From assembly GCA_019722365.1 (NCBI GenBank), contig JADFUC010000085.1, positions 1,302,001-1,366,000 on the forward strand: DNA of 64,000 nucleotides, written 5' to 3'. Position numbers and translations under genes: made by a program. The number at the start of each line of letters is the position of its first letter. Positions within the stretch are counted from its first letter, which is position 1. This document shows positions 47,038 to 59,268 of this stretch, one piece after another. Below the pieces are notes generated by a model. It searched no databases and was not told the DNA's origin. It saw nothing but the letters and a program-made list of their open reading frames with translations. Source of the DNA: Lithospermum erythrorhizon. Taxonomy: Eukaryota > Streptophyta > Magnoliopsida > Boraginales > Boraginaceae.

Positions 47038-49362
47038 TCAAAATATGTATCGTCCAACAAATTTTTCATCCAAGGATCCTATGTATAAACTGCCCAAGTA
47101 TTCATAAACTTGAGTAACTATACTAGTATTGTAAACCTCGGTGAGGTTCACGATTACCACAATGGTTCCTAGCTCACTCACTCGTTGTCCCAATGTCACT
47201 AGCATTGATGGTTCCATCATAACATTCACCGCCATCCAAAAATCTCCCAATTGTGTTCTCCTAATGCTATCTAGATTTCCTTCAAAGTTCTTGAAAATTT
47301 GTAATGTATTACTTATGACGTTGGGGACTAAAATGTGGTAAATATTTGCTGAATGTGGTACCGTTTTGTTGCAAAGTTTATATCGTAAAGCATTTTTGCT
47401 TGGATCTATAAATAGAGCATTTTTCTTGTCTGACAATCAAAACTATCAACTTAATTAATTTACAATTGTTTATTAGCATATTGTCTACTATGCCTCCAAA
47501 AGAAAGAATTCCAGGTGCCGCTAGCAGTGCTTTTTCGCCGTTATCGCAGATCCATCCTTAATTACCTTCCGCCTTGTTCTAACATGTCAACTTTTTGTAA
47601 ATGGTTTAATGTAGCCTACCTACGAATGACGAGCTTCATGATGTCAAAAATCGAAATGAAAGTGTCTGCTGACGCGATTTAAAACACACTACGCTTACTT
47701 CACCTGATGGGGTGGCGTAGATTGCGGAACGTCACAACATAGAACGTGGTGACTTTGTAACTTTTAGGTTTCAATTTAACGTAATCATTGTATCTTTTTG
47801 TTCGCTTGACGATATTAATTATTGCGGAAAAGCGCCTATTGTATCTTAAACTACTCATTTGATAAATCTCGAGTACCACGCCGCCCCCCTCGAACCGCAT
47901 TCGTGTCCCCAGGCCGCACACACGCACTGGCTTCACAATTTCCGAGCTCATTTATCCTGCATTTGCACTTCTCCCTACCGCGCGCCAGACATTTTAGCAT
48001 AAGTAATAATCACATTACAAAGTTTGGCCAGAGCCTTACTTTATAAAGTTGCCACTCTCCCACACTTCAAAGAATGCTGTACCGCACGCTTTTTTCCTTC
48101 TCAACTTTACGCTTGATCCCATCTTGGCGCAGTCACTGGTCATACAACGGTGGCGCAAATTCTTTGGATTCACAACGCCTAATATCTCTCTTTATATCCA
48201 ACACAATATGTAGCCGCCCAGCTTCAATAAAATTGACGCCACGGCTCGCACAAATTGGACCCGAACTGCTTCGTGGACGACATGTGCTTTTTGGGTTCTC
48301 TGCTAATTAATTATAAAGTGAGCTATTTAATATCGATATTAAAATCTTCATATTTCGGGTTCCGAAAAATCAAATTATTGTACACTGCTATATTACTTTT
48401 TGGAATACGAAATAATGGGGCTGATCTAACTATGTAACTGTTTATACATTTTTGGAATATGAGCTAACATTTTTGGAATACGAGCTAACGCTGATCTAAT
48501 CGTTATACATTCTTGATCTAACAAATGATAATCTAACGTTTCCAATGTTGAATTAAGATCTCTTCATCATACGGAAGGCGGTTCCAATTTCATTATAAGA
48601 AAAACTTTTATCGAAATTATTATAATCTTTTAAGCTTATATGTGTATTTTGTTACTAGTATTTTTAGACTAATGTATATAAATTTAAGATCGAATTTTAA
48701 CAACTACGGAGTTGGACAAAGAAAGAAGCAAGAAGTACATAATTTTCGGGACATCTATACTTCTATAGATATGAATTATGATGTTTTATTATTATTCTGA
48801 TAGATGTGCCATATTTTATTTTGTATTCGTTGTTAACACCCATAGTTACATAATTGTTTTACCATCTAAAATTCGAAAAATACTTTGACATGGAAATATA
48901 GCAAAATCATATGACTAATCACTTAAGAAATCAATTTTGGCCTTACACTAGTCTTGTTGTGATAATAAAATAATTTTCAAAAGTATATAGATCCACGATT
49001 AATTAAAATTGAATTATTTATTTATTTGGAAGAAAGTATCATATCAATTATATTGAAATGGAGATAGAGAGTAATATTTTAAGTCGGCGTTTTTATTGAT
49101 TTGACAAAAATTGAAAAATATTAAATTTGAAACGAAATAAATACATTCTACACTTAATAAAGTAACACTCAATAAAGTGATGATACCTAAATACCGAAGT
49201 AGTAGCGAATTCTGTAAAATCAGGATTTGGTCCTTGAAATCTGAGTATTCTCCCATCTTCAACACCTGTATGAAGCCTCCCTCTTGCATCAACTGCATAA
49301 GAATGGGGACCTATGGCCATAGGCGGACCTATGCACATCATACTGTGCAATTGCACCATCAC
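47038..49362 (-). pseudogene. Strictosidine synthase-like protein, decayed
   Basis: The family has a six-bladed beta-propeller; most plant members do not make strictosidine. An exon at 49195-49362 carries GPHSYAVDARGRLHTGVEDG and RILRFQG with a good donor (CTTCG|GTATTT) but no signal peptide. Remnants follow on the same strand: a faint GVNFIEAGRLHI at about 48190-48240 (family: LGLRF..TGDLYIAD), GVVLEIYQMSSLRYNRRFSA and KVTT at about 47720-47890, and NTLQIFKNFEGNLDSIRRTQ, LGDFWMAVN and YLGSLYIGSLDEKFVGRY at 47050-47330, ending with a stop at 47038. The frames do not join, exon 2 is barely recognisable and the N-terminus is missing. It is a pseudogene of the three-exon type. Confidence 0.78.
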
Positions 49363-50560
49363 TTTTTCTTAAGAAAATTTGTTAGTTTCTATTTCCTTCA
49401 GAATGTGATACATATATATTCCTTAATTTTTTGACAACTTTTTGTCCTTAATTTATATTATGGGAAACCAAGCCATAAATCCTCATATTAATAACTTATG
49501 TCTCCAATTAAACAAGAGGTTGTTCATAATTACGCTGTTGCCTATATTAAAAAAGTGTAATAAAATCCACATCATTTGTAAGAAAATTTCAATCGCACTA
49601 TCACAATCGACACCCAGTCCGACTATCCCTATGGCTCCAGCGGGCGGGAAGCTTCAAGGACACGCAGTAATATGGAAAACATTATTGAATTGAAGACAAG
49701 ACACAATTATGAAAACCCAAAACATTGTTAGTAATGTCCAAGAATTATGAATCTAAAAAATTGGTATTTAGTAAGTATGTGTTTTTTTGCATGAGTACAA
49801 GGTCGTTCTTATATACAAAATGCACTGAAGAAAAAATCATTAAAAAGTCGATAACTGAATATAATACGGAGTAATCATTTACCTTATTTCAAAATTTATT
49901 GTATGTGATGCATTTGCAGACGCATTAAAAGCATGATTGTGAACGTATTTTTTTTAGAATTTTTAACTATTAGAGTTCTATTGTCCCAAATTTATGTATT
50001 TTAAGCAATTTTTTTCATTAATCTCACGTCTTAGTTTTGATATCATTCATGATGGTTTATATGTAAAGTATGTTACTTTAATTTTTGGAGTATTATTTGA
50101 TTGCTTTTAATATTAAAGTATGACTACGAGTTACGGAAATTGCCTTAATTTGGATAGATAAAACATTTATTAAATGAATTTGACCTGTAACTCTGCATGT
50201 TAATTGTTTGGAGCCTTGTTTTATGTGATTACTTTTCAAGAGGTAGCACGGTGCTTATACCACCTAACACCTTAAATTTGGCGGTTAGTTAATTAATGTA
50301 ATCCTATGTCTGTGATTAAACGGGGCTAGATCAGTCTTTTTGCATATGTTAAGGGGCAATTTGGGCATTTCTGCCCATTATATGAAATTACCATTATACC
50401 TCACAAGCAAGTTGCTTACTTTGATAGTGTATATCAAATTGCTCTCACCGATTATCCAGGTCTCGAAGAGATACACCTCCATTTCAAATTTATTTTACGT
50501 CATCATAGTGAGTTATAAATATCATAAATAATTACAATATTTTCACATATTTTATGCTCC
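49363..50560. other. Intergenic, no gene seen
   Basis: A short G/C-richer stretch at 49600-49680 might be more of the strictosidine synthase-like remnant, but I cannot read it as such. TACGGAGTA at 49865. Confidence 0.45.
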
Positions 50561-50566
50561 CTCCAC

Positions 50567-50640
50567 ATAAAATCTTACTCCCTCCATCCTTTTCTTTAAG
50601 GATCATTTTCCTTTTTTAACAATCCTTTAATTGGTTCCCA
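50567..50640. repeat. Stowaway-like MITE terminus
   Basis: Two CTCCCTCCA starts lie close together (50570 and 50599; the second is TTACTCCCTCCATCC). They resemble the left ends of Stowaway-like MITEs. Right ends not identified. Confidence 0.5.
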
Positions 50641-51109
50641 TTTTAATTTTAAAAATTGGAGAAAATAATAAGTTTGTCAGATAAATTTGAAATGAGTAAC
50701 GGCCGCATTAATTACCTATGTTTACCTGTCCCCTCGATCACCCATGCTTCAATTTGGCCCCTGCTCGATCACCTAACTTCCAAAAAAGCGGTTTACTTAA
50801 TTTTTCCATCCAAATTTCGTTGTTAACTGTCTATTAAAGCTGAAATAAGGTGTTCTGCGATATTCTCACATGGTCATTTCAGTCCGAATATACCAAAAAA
50901 ATAATATGTGACATACATGATCCCAAATATGTATAATGTATAATTTTGTAAACCATATTTATAAATTGAGGCACATTATTAAAAAGACATATATATGATC
51001 AATTTGTCATTTTATAATTGTTATTTAATCCCGAAAACCCAACACACTTTGATTGACATTCTGCTCTTCACTTATTTATTACTCCGTATTATCCTTTTCA
51101 TCTTCATTA

Positions 51110-51340
51110 CAAAGATCGGGCCCATTTTTATCAAGCTTTTATTTTTTCTTATCGAAGTTTGACCATAGATAATTTTATTTATGTTTATTTATGAAAAGTA
51201 TATCAATCGAAAGATTTTGAAATGTAATTTGTATTAATATATTTTTTATAAAATATTATAAAACACAAACAAAAATATCTACGATCAAACTTCAATGAAA
51301 GCTCAAAAAATTAAAAGCTTTACAATCTTTACTGAGCTTT
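51110..51340. repeat. Dispersed AT-rich repeat family C, copy 1
   Basis: Core AAACACAAACAAAAATAT at 51261, followed by a GATCAAACTTCAATGAAAGC-like stretch and AAAAATTAAAAGC. Shared with 52.6 and 60.9 kb. The two ends of the copy are partly complementary (AAGTTTGA against TCAAACTT). Confidence 0.55.
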
Positions 51341-51679
51341 AGAGAGTATTTATTATCATGAGACAAGTCACGTTGAAATTATATTTGAGCTCGAATTATA
51401 AATAATACATTTGCCATGCTTTTAGGTTATTGTAATACTTCTTCCAATTTATTTTAATTGACGATTCGAATTTGTGAGAGGAACCTTGATCCTAATTTCT
51501 TATTCTAGTAATTATAAAATTGATATAATTAGATTTAGTTTTGAAAGTAGTTTCAAAATGATATTTTCTTATCTTTAAAAATATACTCCGTAATTAAGAA
51601 GCTATTCATAACACATTACCTCAAAAAATTATAAATTTCAATCAAAACGAATTGATAAAAAAAAAGTAATATAACATCG

Positions 51680-51860
51680 TACTCCCTCCAATTCATTTTA
51701 ATTGATTTTCTTCCATATCGAGATAAATCTTTAATTCAATTATTTAATTATATTATTAAAAAATTAAAAATTAATATTACGAAAGATTTTTAAAAACAAA
51801 TTCAATGATATAAATTTTATATTTTATAATAATAAATAATTGATAATCTATCACAAAGCT
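51680..51860. repeat. MITE-like family B, copy 2
   Basis: Starts TACTCCCTCCAATTCATTTT, then TTTAATTATATTATTAAAAA, TATTACGAAAG and ATAAATAATTGATAAT, in the same order as the copy at 33.84 kb. Confidence 0.65.
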
Positions 51861-52142
51861 AATTTCGAAAATTCAAACGAAACGTTTGTGGATCGGCGAG
51901 TAGAAAGAATAATATATCTATTTTTTTATATAGTGGGATACTGGGATTATCCATTTATAGTTGTTGGTCCAAAGTCCAAACCATATTTAGACTTTGAGCA
52001 GACTTATTGGGCTCGAACTTCTAATTGACCCATGACCATGAATGAATACGGGGTCCGATTACGTTAATCATTATTCATTAATAGACACGAAAACAAAACC
52101 ACACTAATTGTCTGTCTTAAACCCTACTTTTCTTCTTCGCTC

Positions 52143-52189
<47 letters not shown>
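52143..52189. repeat. (GA)n microsatellite, about 22 units
   Basis: Uninterrupted GA repeat ending in ATGGGAGG. It sits in a stretch that looks like a plant 5' leader (AAACCCTAC before it). Confidence 0.95.
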
Positions 52190-52191
<2 letters not shown>

Positions 52192-52320
52192 GAGGTGATA
52201 TTGAAGTAGGGTAAATTTGTCAAAATGAGAGGGAGAAGAAAAAGCTTCAGGATGGGGCTCCTATAGCTAAACCTCTTAAATCTTAATGGAAAAAAGCTCT
52301 GCAAACTCGTCCGTCGAGGT
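52190..52320 (+). other. Possible fragment of an unknown gene
   Basis: After the GA repeat, one frame reads NEREKKKLQDGAPIAKPLKS, a stop, then WKKALQTRPSR (about 52220-52315), ending at a CGAG|GTATTG donor-like site. Coding-like composition but I do not recognise it and it has a stop. It may be the first exon of a lost gene. Confidence 0.3.
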
Positions 52321-52599
52321 ATTGTCCCATAATGTTTGTCCAGTTTTGACTTTGATGGTTGGATTTTTTAATTGTTAACGCTATTGTTTTTATGTATGTT
52401 ATTGTAATATTTAGTGGAAATATATATGAAATGCTAGTATTCTTATGTTTGGTTTAATTTAAAGCTACGTGAGTCATTAAGGTCTGCCAAGTTTGTTAAA
52501 TTTTGACTATTGAAAATTCAACTAGACAATATTTATGGCACTGAGAAAGGGCCTAGTCTAAAAATTGCAATTGATAGTGTTTTTTTATACTCCCTAATA

Positions 52600-52790
52600 A
52601 ATTTGTTACTTTTTTAATAGTTGAGCTTTAAATTGAAAAGCACTAAATTTATTTTTACTCATATATTTTTCTACAAATATTATAAACACAAACAAAAATA
52701 TTTATATACGTATCGATTAATGCTCAACTATTAAAATTCAAAAAAGCTCAAACGCGACAATCATTTTTAATCCGAAAGCCCCAGAGGTAG
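52600..52790. repeat. Dispersed AT-rich repeat family C, copy 2
   Basis: Starts near a TACTCCCTAATAAATTTG and contains TATAAACACAAACAAAAATA at 52681 and AAAATTCAAAAAAGCTCAAA. Its start (TTGAGCTTTAAATTG) is roughly complementary to its end. Confidence 0.55.
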
Positions 52791-52799
52791 TAATTTTTA

Positions 52800-55700
52800 T
52801 TGGATTTATAAAAAAATGCTAAAAGGTTCTGTTTTTGGAAATTTCTCCTAGCATGTCTAGTGGGTACGAAGTAATCCAATGACGAGCGACGAGATTTGGG
52901 TTTGTGTGTGCAAGGGCTTCAATTTTCGAAAAATCTATGATAATTGTTATCAATGAAGCTGTTGAACACAAGTGTTAGAAGCGAGAAGTAAAAGTGGGTG
53001 AGTTGTTTTACTTTGTTTTGTTTTATATGATTCTTGTATCTATTAAATTATTTGCAGCAATTAAAGAATGGAATGGTTAATTAGATGATTATAGCCTTAT
53101 GATGTTTTTAAAACAGTGAATCAATTGGTTAAATATGAGGTTTTGTTGGACTATTTGAAAAATGAAACATAAATTTGATTCTATAGTTGTTCTTGATCTA
53201 TAATATTTATTTACCTATTGAAAATAAATTGTTAGGAGTTGCATTATTCCAGTTGAAAAAGTTCTTATTCAAGGTCCAATGCATACAAATTGTTTATAAT
53301 TGGACCATCCCATTATAACTATTTTGCGGAGAAAACTGATTAATGAGTTGTCTATTTAATGATTAGCCAAATGTTTTACATTGTTACACATGCTCCCTAC
53401 ATTCATGATTTTTCTTAACATAGACGAAGTTGTTTTTTTTTTTTTGACAAAAGGTTAAAGAAATGTGGTTTTTCTAGAATATATCCTTAAGACACATTAT
53501 AATAATTTCTAGTATTTTAGTATTTAAATTTCCTAAAATTTTACTTCATTCCTTAGAAGGAAATAGTTGTACTTAACAATGGTTAATGCCGCACTATTTT
53601 AGGAAATTCAAACCCTTAGCATATGTGTTTTATTTAATATGATGTGCCCCTAAGGACATATTCTAGAAAAATCCAAAAATAAAAACGAATCAGAGGAGCA
53701 ATGTTTTTTTCTTTTTAGAGAACGAAACATTTTCTAATTATTTTTTCATTCTCACCCAAATATTTTAGTTTTCAAATTGGCTAACTTTGATATTATGCAA
53801 GGACTATTGTGGAGGCATTACACGTGGGGTATAATTTTTTATATTTCGGTGCTCATGTGAGATAATGATCATATTATTTCTATTTGTTAAGATCGATATT
53901 GATCGTTGTAGTGATTTTGTTAGACGTCAATGATTGGTCAGTCCGACAACACTATCAATTAAAGCATCAAGCAACTCAACCCTTGGTTGTCTCTTTACGT
54001 GTTAGAAATAGATTCTTTAGAAGGGTTGCTGTCTCTTGTCTAATTGGTAAAATAGCATTTTGATCGATTTGTTCTAATCAATTATTCGCAGCGATTGGTA
54101 CCCAAATCCTTCGAATCGATATTCCATTCCTAACACTATTGAAATATGCAATCGATCCTAGTTTATATGTGTAACATATAAATTCTCCTCGTTTTTTTAA
54201 TATTATTTGAAGTACTCAAGATAAGGGACAAGCGGACAAAAAATACATCAAAAACGTAATAACAATCTGACGATAATTTAAAGTCAAAAGTACAAATCTA
54301 AAATGTAAAAGTGCAATTTATTATGCTAAATGACAAATATTTCAATGTAAATTTGTAGAGGTCCAACCTAATCTTCGACACAAATTGTAAGTTATGCACA
54401 TCTAGTAGTGCTCAATTGTTATTTCATTCAAAGTTGGTTGCCTTTATTTGTTATTAACCAAATTCGCTATACTCATTGACAATGCAGGGGCGACGCAAAG
54501 ACCAACTTCTGTGTTCTTTACTCGAATATCTTTTTTATTAAATCTTTGTGCATAATATATTGTTTGCAGTAATTTTCACTATTACATCCAATCAATCATA
54601 GTTTTATAGGATATAAATACGAGTTACATCAAATTTGTGGCCACAGTGTACTGGAAACATGTGTCTAAGGAGTAGCTTTCTTAAGTAAAGAACTGTACCT
54701 GATTAATTGTCTTATCAGTATTACCACCTGTATGAGCTAGCAAATCCAAGGGTCCCTTTAAATTACAGATGATTTTATTTTCTATTTCTAACGAAAATTG
54801 TTGGGTAGTGATTTTAGAACTTCATCTATTGACATCCGTACAATGTTTGTTGTTGTTTTTTTTTAATCAAATTTTATACGACAATTGATAAATGTTATTA
54901 TCGACAAGTGGAGTGGTAAGTGTACTATGCGAATATTCAAACCATGCTCATTGATCAGTTCCTGAATTTATTGCTTGTGGCGACCACTGTCCTCAATATG
55001 TAGAATCCATAAGAGTTATGGCAATGCATTAAAAATATGGCTTTTTTTCAAATTCTTCAAGCTGGCTGAATATCTGATTCATAAATTTCCAAAATCGTTT
55101 CCCAAATTCCCAAAACATCACCTCTCCTCAAATCTTTTGTGTATTGTGAGTAAGTTGGTAAAAGTAAATTGTAAGATCACTCATGTTTCATAATAATGTT
55201 CATTTTGATCATTTGCCATATTTATATTTTGCAGAATTCTCTAGTTATTGGTACATTTAATCTAATTACAATCTGCAAAAAAGAATACATACTCGTGGTA
55301 CTACAACTAAACAAGCATTTCATATTTAAAAAAGAATGTAGAACTTAAACCAAAGACAATTGGACAAACATCCTCTTATCTCTATCAAACATTCTTTGAA
55401 TATAACACTACAATAGTATTCAATTTGTGAAAGCATAAAGCCGCCCTTCACATTTGATTAAGCTCTTTTGTTTTATACATTTAAGAGGAGTAGTTTATAG
55501 CATGGCAAGTCATATAATAATAAATGAAACTGTGAAAATTGAACGCATACTATATTCAATACAGGGGCAGTCAAATAGGCTTTATAGTTTCTTGCATGCG
55601 TTGAAATTCAAAGTTTTCCTTTTATTAATTGCATGTGCAGAGTTGCAATATTCATAATTCACAATGTCCCAATTACCCCTCATTTGACAGCTAGAAGCTG

Positions 55701-56053
55701 GCAAACATTGTGATGTAGAGTGTTCCCATACAATTTAATCATGCAAACGTCCAAAATATGGAAAATAATTTGTGGGTTGTTTGAGTTTTTCTCCATTTAT
55801 AAATAATCGACATTTTTTATAGAACTACATGTTAAGAATTTATGGAGATTTATATTATAACCAAATTATAAATAAATAAAACTCATAACCTTCTTATTAA
55901 TATATTAGGAAGTTCTCAATCAACCAGTGCGAACTTCTCAATACTATATATATATTAGTTGGAAAGAAAGAGAATTAAGAAAAAATAAAATAAAAGTTCA
56001 ACTGTTTTCTTGTTCATTTTTTAGCACAATTGTCCATCTGGAAATTACACAAA
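52800..56053. other. Intergenic, no gene seen
   Basis: AT-rich with short shadow frames only. A TATATATATA stretch at about 55948 could serve as the TATA region of the SOFL gene. Confidence 0.5.
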
Positions 56054-56413
56054 ATGGATTCTTCCAAAGAGTTTGAAGAGGGAGAAGAATGTCAGAGTAG
56101 TGAATCAGGTTGGACAATGTACATTGGCTCATCTACAGAGGATGAGGAATCAAAAGATAATGATGATGATGTTGCAATGAATCTTGAAGAGGTTGATGAT
56201 GATGATGAAGTTAAAAAGAATGATGAAAGTGATGATTCAATGGCTTCTGATGCTTCTTCTGGCCCAAGTGGAATCTTAAAAGGAAAAGATGTATCAAAGT
56301 TGAAGAAAAAAGAGAAGAATGGTTCAGTGAAGAAGATCAATAGGGGGCATGAAGATTCAGACCAAAATGTAAACAAGGTAAGGAAAAACAAACAAATGGG
56401 TTCCAGAAAATAA
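56054..56413 (+). CDS. SOB FIVE-LIKE (SOFL) small nuclear protein
   Basis: One frame of 119 codons from the ATG at 56054 (MDSSKEFEEGEECQ). The frame stays open upstream without another ATG. SOFL proteins are small plant-only proteins whose overexpression raises cytokinin levels in Arabidopsis; the biochemical role is unknown. Both family motifs are present: domain A (ESGWTMYIGSS, about residues 18-29) and domain B (DDSMASDASSGP, about 67-78). Between them is an acidic run (DEESKDNDDDVAMN, EEVDDDDE). The C-terminal 40 residues are lysine-rich (KKKEKNG, KVRKNKQ) like a nuclear signal. It is shorter than SOB5 (about 190 aa), near the small end of the family. An acceptor-like TTTTTTAG at 56017-56024 might mean an upstream non-coding exon. 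Confidence 0.85.
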   Translation: MDSSKEFEEGEECQSSESGWTMYIGSSTEDEESKDNDDDVAMNLEEVDDDDEVKKNDESDDSMASDASSGPSGILKGKDVSKLKKKEKNGSVKKINRGHEDSDQNVNKVRKNKQMGSRK

Positions 56414-57101
56414 TTTTTTGGGCATGCAGATGTGGTTTAGATGATCTTGAAATGCAGATGTTGATTACTAAAAAACGATGGTTATAAGGAAAATATGTTA
56501 CATTGTGGAGATATCAAATTAATTCTGATCTTATAATACTCCGTAGTATCTTTATAATGAAAGATGAATAATAGAGTTGTAAATAATTTTTGAATGTTAT
56601 GTTTATTATTTGGCACCCAGAATTAATGTGCACAAATAGCTAGTTGTTAGAGTAGTGAAATTTTGAATAATTTTATTTGCTATGAACTACTAATAATATT
56701 GGTAAAATCTTGAAAACATATATGGAAAATTTAGATATTTTAGGAGTTTCAATGCTTTGTAGCTAGGATCATTAATAAAATCATAAAATGTGGGAAGTTT
56801 ATGAATTCCCTCTAATTCATAATCTAAGTCAAAGCGTACAAGAACATGATTGCATTGGTCAAAATGTTTTAGACATGAAGAAGATCATAAAGTCCACAAA
56901 GTTTGTATTCCTCAACACCAGTCTCTAAATTGAACGCAATTTATAATGGGTAGGTAATTTACATTTAATTAACTAGAGAATTTTTTCTTCTCAAGCATCC
57001 TTCTCCCCTTACATCTTTAAGCATGGATCGAATTCAAGATCTTGTCCAGATTTATTGTCTAATCCTCCTAGAGAATTCTTGTATATGCAACTAAAAAACT
57101 A
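56414..57101. other. 3' flank of SOFL, no gene seen
   Basis: Probably its 3' untranslated region. TACTCCGTA at 56537. Confidence 0.5.
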
Positions 57102-57349
57102 TACTTCTTCCGTTTCAATTTGCTTTATTATTGAGGTAAAATGTACTTTGTAATTTATTAATGAGTTGAATAATATTACTAATATATTCTGAAAATAATT
57201 TATCAAAAAATATTTTAATTGATCATATAGATAAAAAAAATTATTTAGGGATAAAAGTAGAAATACTAATACAAAATTATATTGAAATCTTATATGATCA
57301 ATTAAAAAAAAAATTTATCATATAATCAAATAAATAAAAATGGAGGGTG
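57102..57349. repeat. MITE-like family A, single copy
   Basis: Begins ACTTCTTCCGTTTCAATTTG and ends AAATAAAAATGGAGGG, roughly inverted. The interior shares AATATTACTAATATATTCTG, GATAAAAGTAGAAATA and ATTATATTGAAATCTTATAT with the tandem pair at 23.14 kb. Confidence 0.65.
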
Positions 57350-59268
57350 TATATTTTTTGTATGCATCGTATATAGCCATAGATAGTTTAGTTCTAAGGG
57401 CTACTTAACCTACTTTCATGGAAAATGGCATTAATTCCCTCGATGATACTGATTGGTACGGTGGTACCTTTAATTTGTATGCATGTGAACGGATCAATAT
57501 CCCCATATGCCAACATCTCAAATACATCTATAATTACCGATATATATTTGGTTTAGTGCTAAGCACTAACATTTGTTATGTCAATTTAAACTTCAGATTT
57601 CACGAATACAGAATTTATAATACGTATATCAACAACATATATTTAGTAACACAATCGATGTAATTAAATTAGATTATTATATGAAGTATTTTGATACCTT
57701 ACGAGCTGTTAGACCTAACAAATCACTGATATTTTGGACAAAAGAACATTCTTTTGACGAGTTATAATTAAACATTCAATTGACTAATCACCCCTGGACC
57801 AAATCTCAAATATATTCGTATCAACATTGTAATTGGGTTGTGTCATGTGTGTCATCAGCCATGTTTATTTCTGAGTGGTCCTCGATCATGAGTTGTGTTC
57901 TAGTTGGATTATTAGAATGATTTTTCATATCATTACTCTGAGTAGAACCCATATATGCTTGCTAGCTCATGGCCAGCAGTATGCCAAGTGGATTTGAACA
58001 AATTAAGGATGTTTGTTAATTAGGATCCCTTAAATTAATTTGTTTCTCCGTATTTATGTAGGGATTTAGTTAGATAGAAGGCTAATAATATGCAATTATG
58101 CATGTATGTCAGTATGTGTTGGGGTTGCTTCTTTTGCTTACAGACATTATTTAAGATCATGCAATTCCTCGATGAGAATGAACAAATTCGCAATGCCAAA
58201 TTGTCCAAGGTCGAAGTTATAATTGTATTTAACGAGCCGCACGAGCGGTACCGGTTATCCGATCTTGCTTACCGGTTCTAATATCCCAGATTTCAGCAAC
58301 GAGTAAAAAATACTGAGCTGCCGCCGATTAACCTTCTCGAAATGGGGTAAGGAGTTTGGAGTTTGGTACTGGTTACCCGATCATTTAGCACTCAACATTT
58401 TTTTTGTATTTTAAGGAAGTAATATTTAATTTTATACAATATATAATATTTTAAGAATTTTGTTTGTCTTTGTATTTGAAGTCCAAGAAATTAGTATTAT
58501 TTTATTTTACATAATATATTACATTATTTTATTTTTATCGAAGAATATCCCGAAATGCAGATCGTATACATTATTTGGATCTATGGGAGGGTTAGCGAAT
58601 CGAGTAATAGGATACTTGCTTGATACGTATTATAATAGGAAAAACTCGTATCAATGTGTGTTTGTCAATTCTGTTCGAACAAATAATATTTGTTCGTTCC
58701 ATACCGGGTACTGATTATTGGAATAGGCAAATTGATTCGAATCCATTGTCGGTCAACCTGCTTTGAATTAAAATCTTAAACACTTCTTTAATGTACAATT
58801 GATCGATTCTTGATACTCTTGAAAATCAAGGAGAGATTAACAAGTCGAGTATCATTCCATCCGAATTCAAAGAGATTATATTACCACAAAAGCACAACAT
58901 TTGCACATTAATTGATCCGAAAACACGATTCAGTTATCCACTTGATTGATAATCTAGTTAGTAGTGGCGTTGGGCTATTTTTCACACCCGTTTAGTCAAT
59001 ATCCAAAAAAAAAAAAAAAATTGAGAAATAAAAAATAATATGGTAATTATATATTAGTTATATTTTTTACATTAAAAATTACTCCGTAACAATTATAATT
59101 ATCATTTATGTGTTAATTTTAGATGTATTGTATTGTTGTTTAAAAAATACTTATAAATTTTATAATGATATTCTCGAACATTACTACTAATGTTTAATTT
59201 CTCATTCCGAAATTGAGTTATATGAGAAAGTGAGTGTTCCAACAGAAACAATTTACAATAAATATATC
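57350..59268. other. Intergenic, no gene seen
   Basis: Contains CGGTTATCCGATC / GGTTACCCGATC words at 58240-58380, a 16-base poly(A) at 58994 without a recognisable SINE body, and TACTCCGTA at 59080. Confidence 0.5.

Noticed and set aside
47141..47341. 66-codon open frame on +
   Set aside because: Antisense of the strictosidine synthase-like last exon.
56030..56053. Upstream in-frame TTG start for the SOFL protein
   Set aside because: TTG is not a likely plant start; the ATG at 56054 gives the family-like N-terminus.
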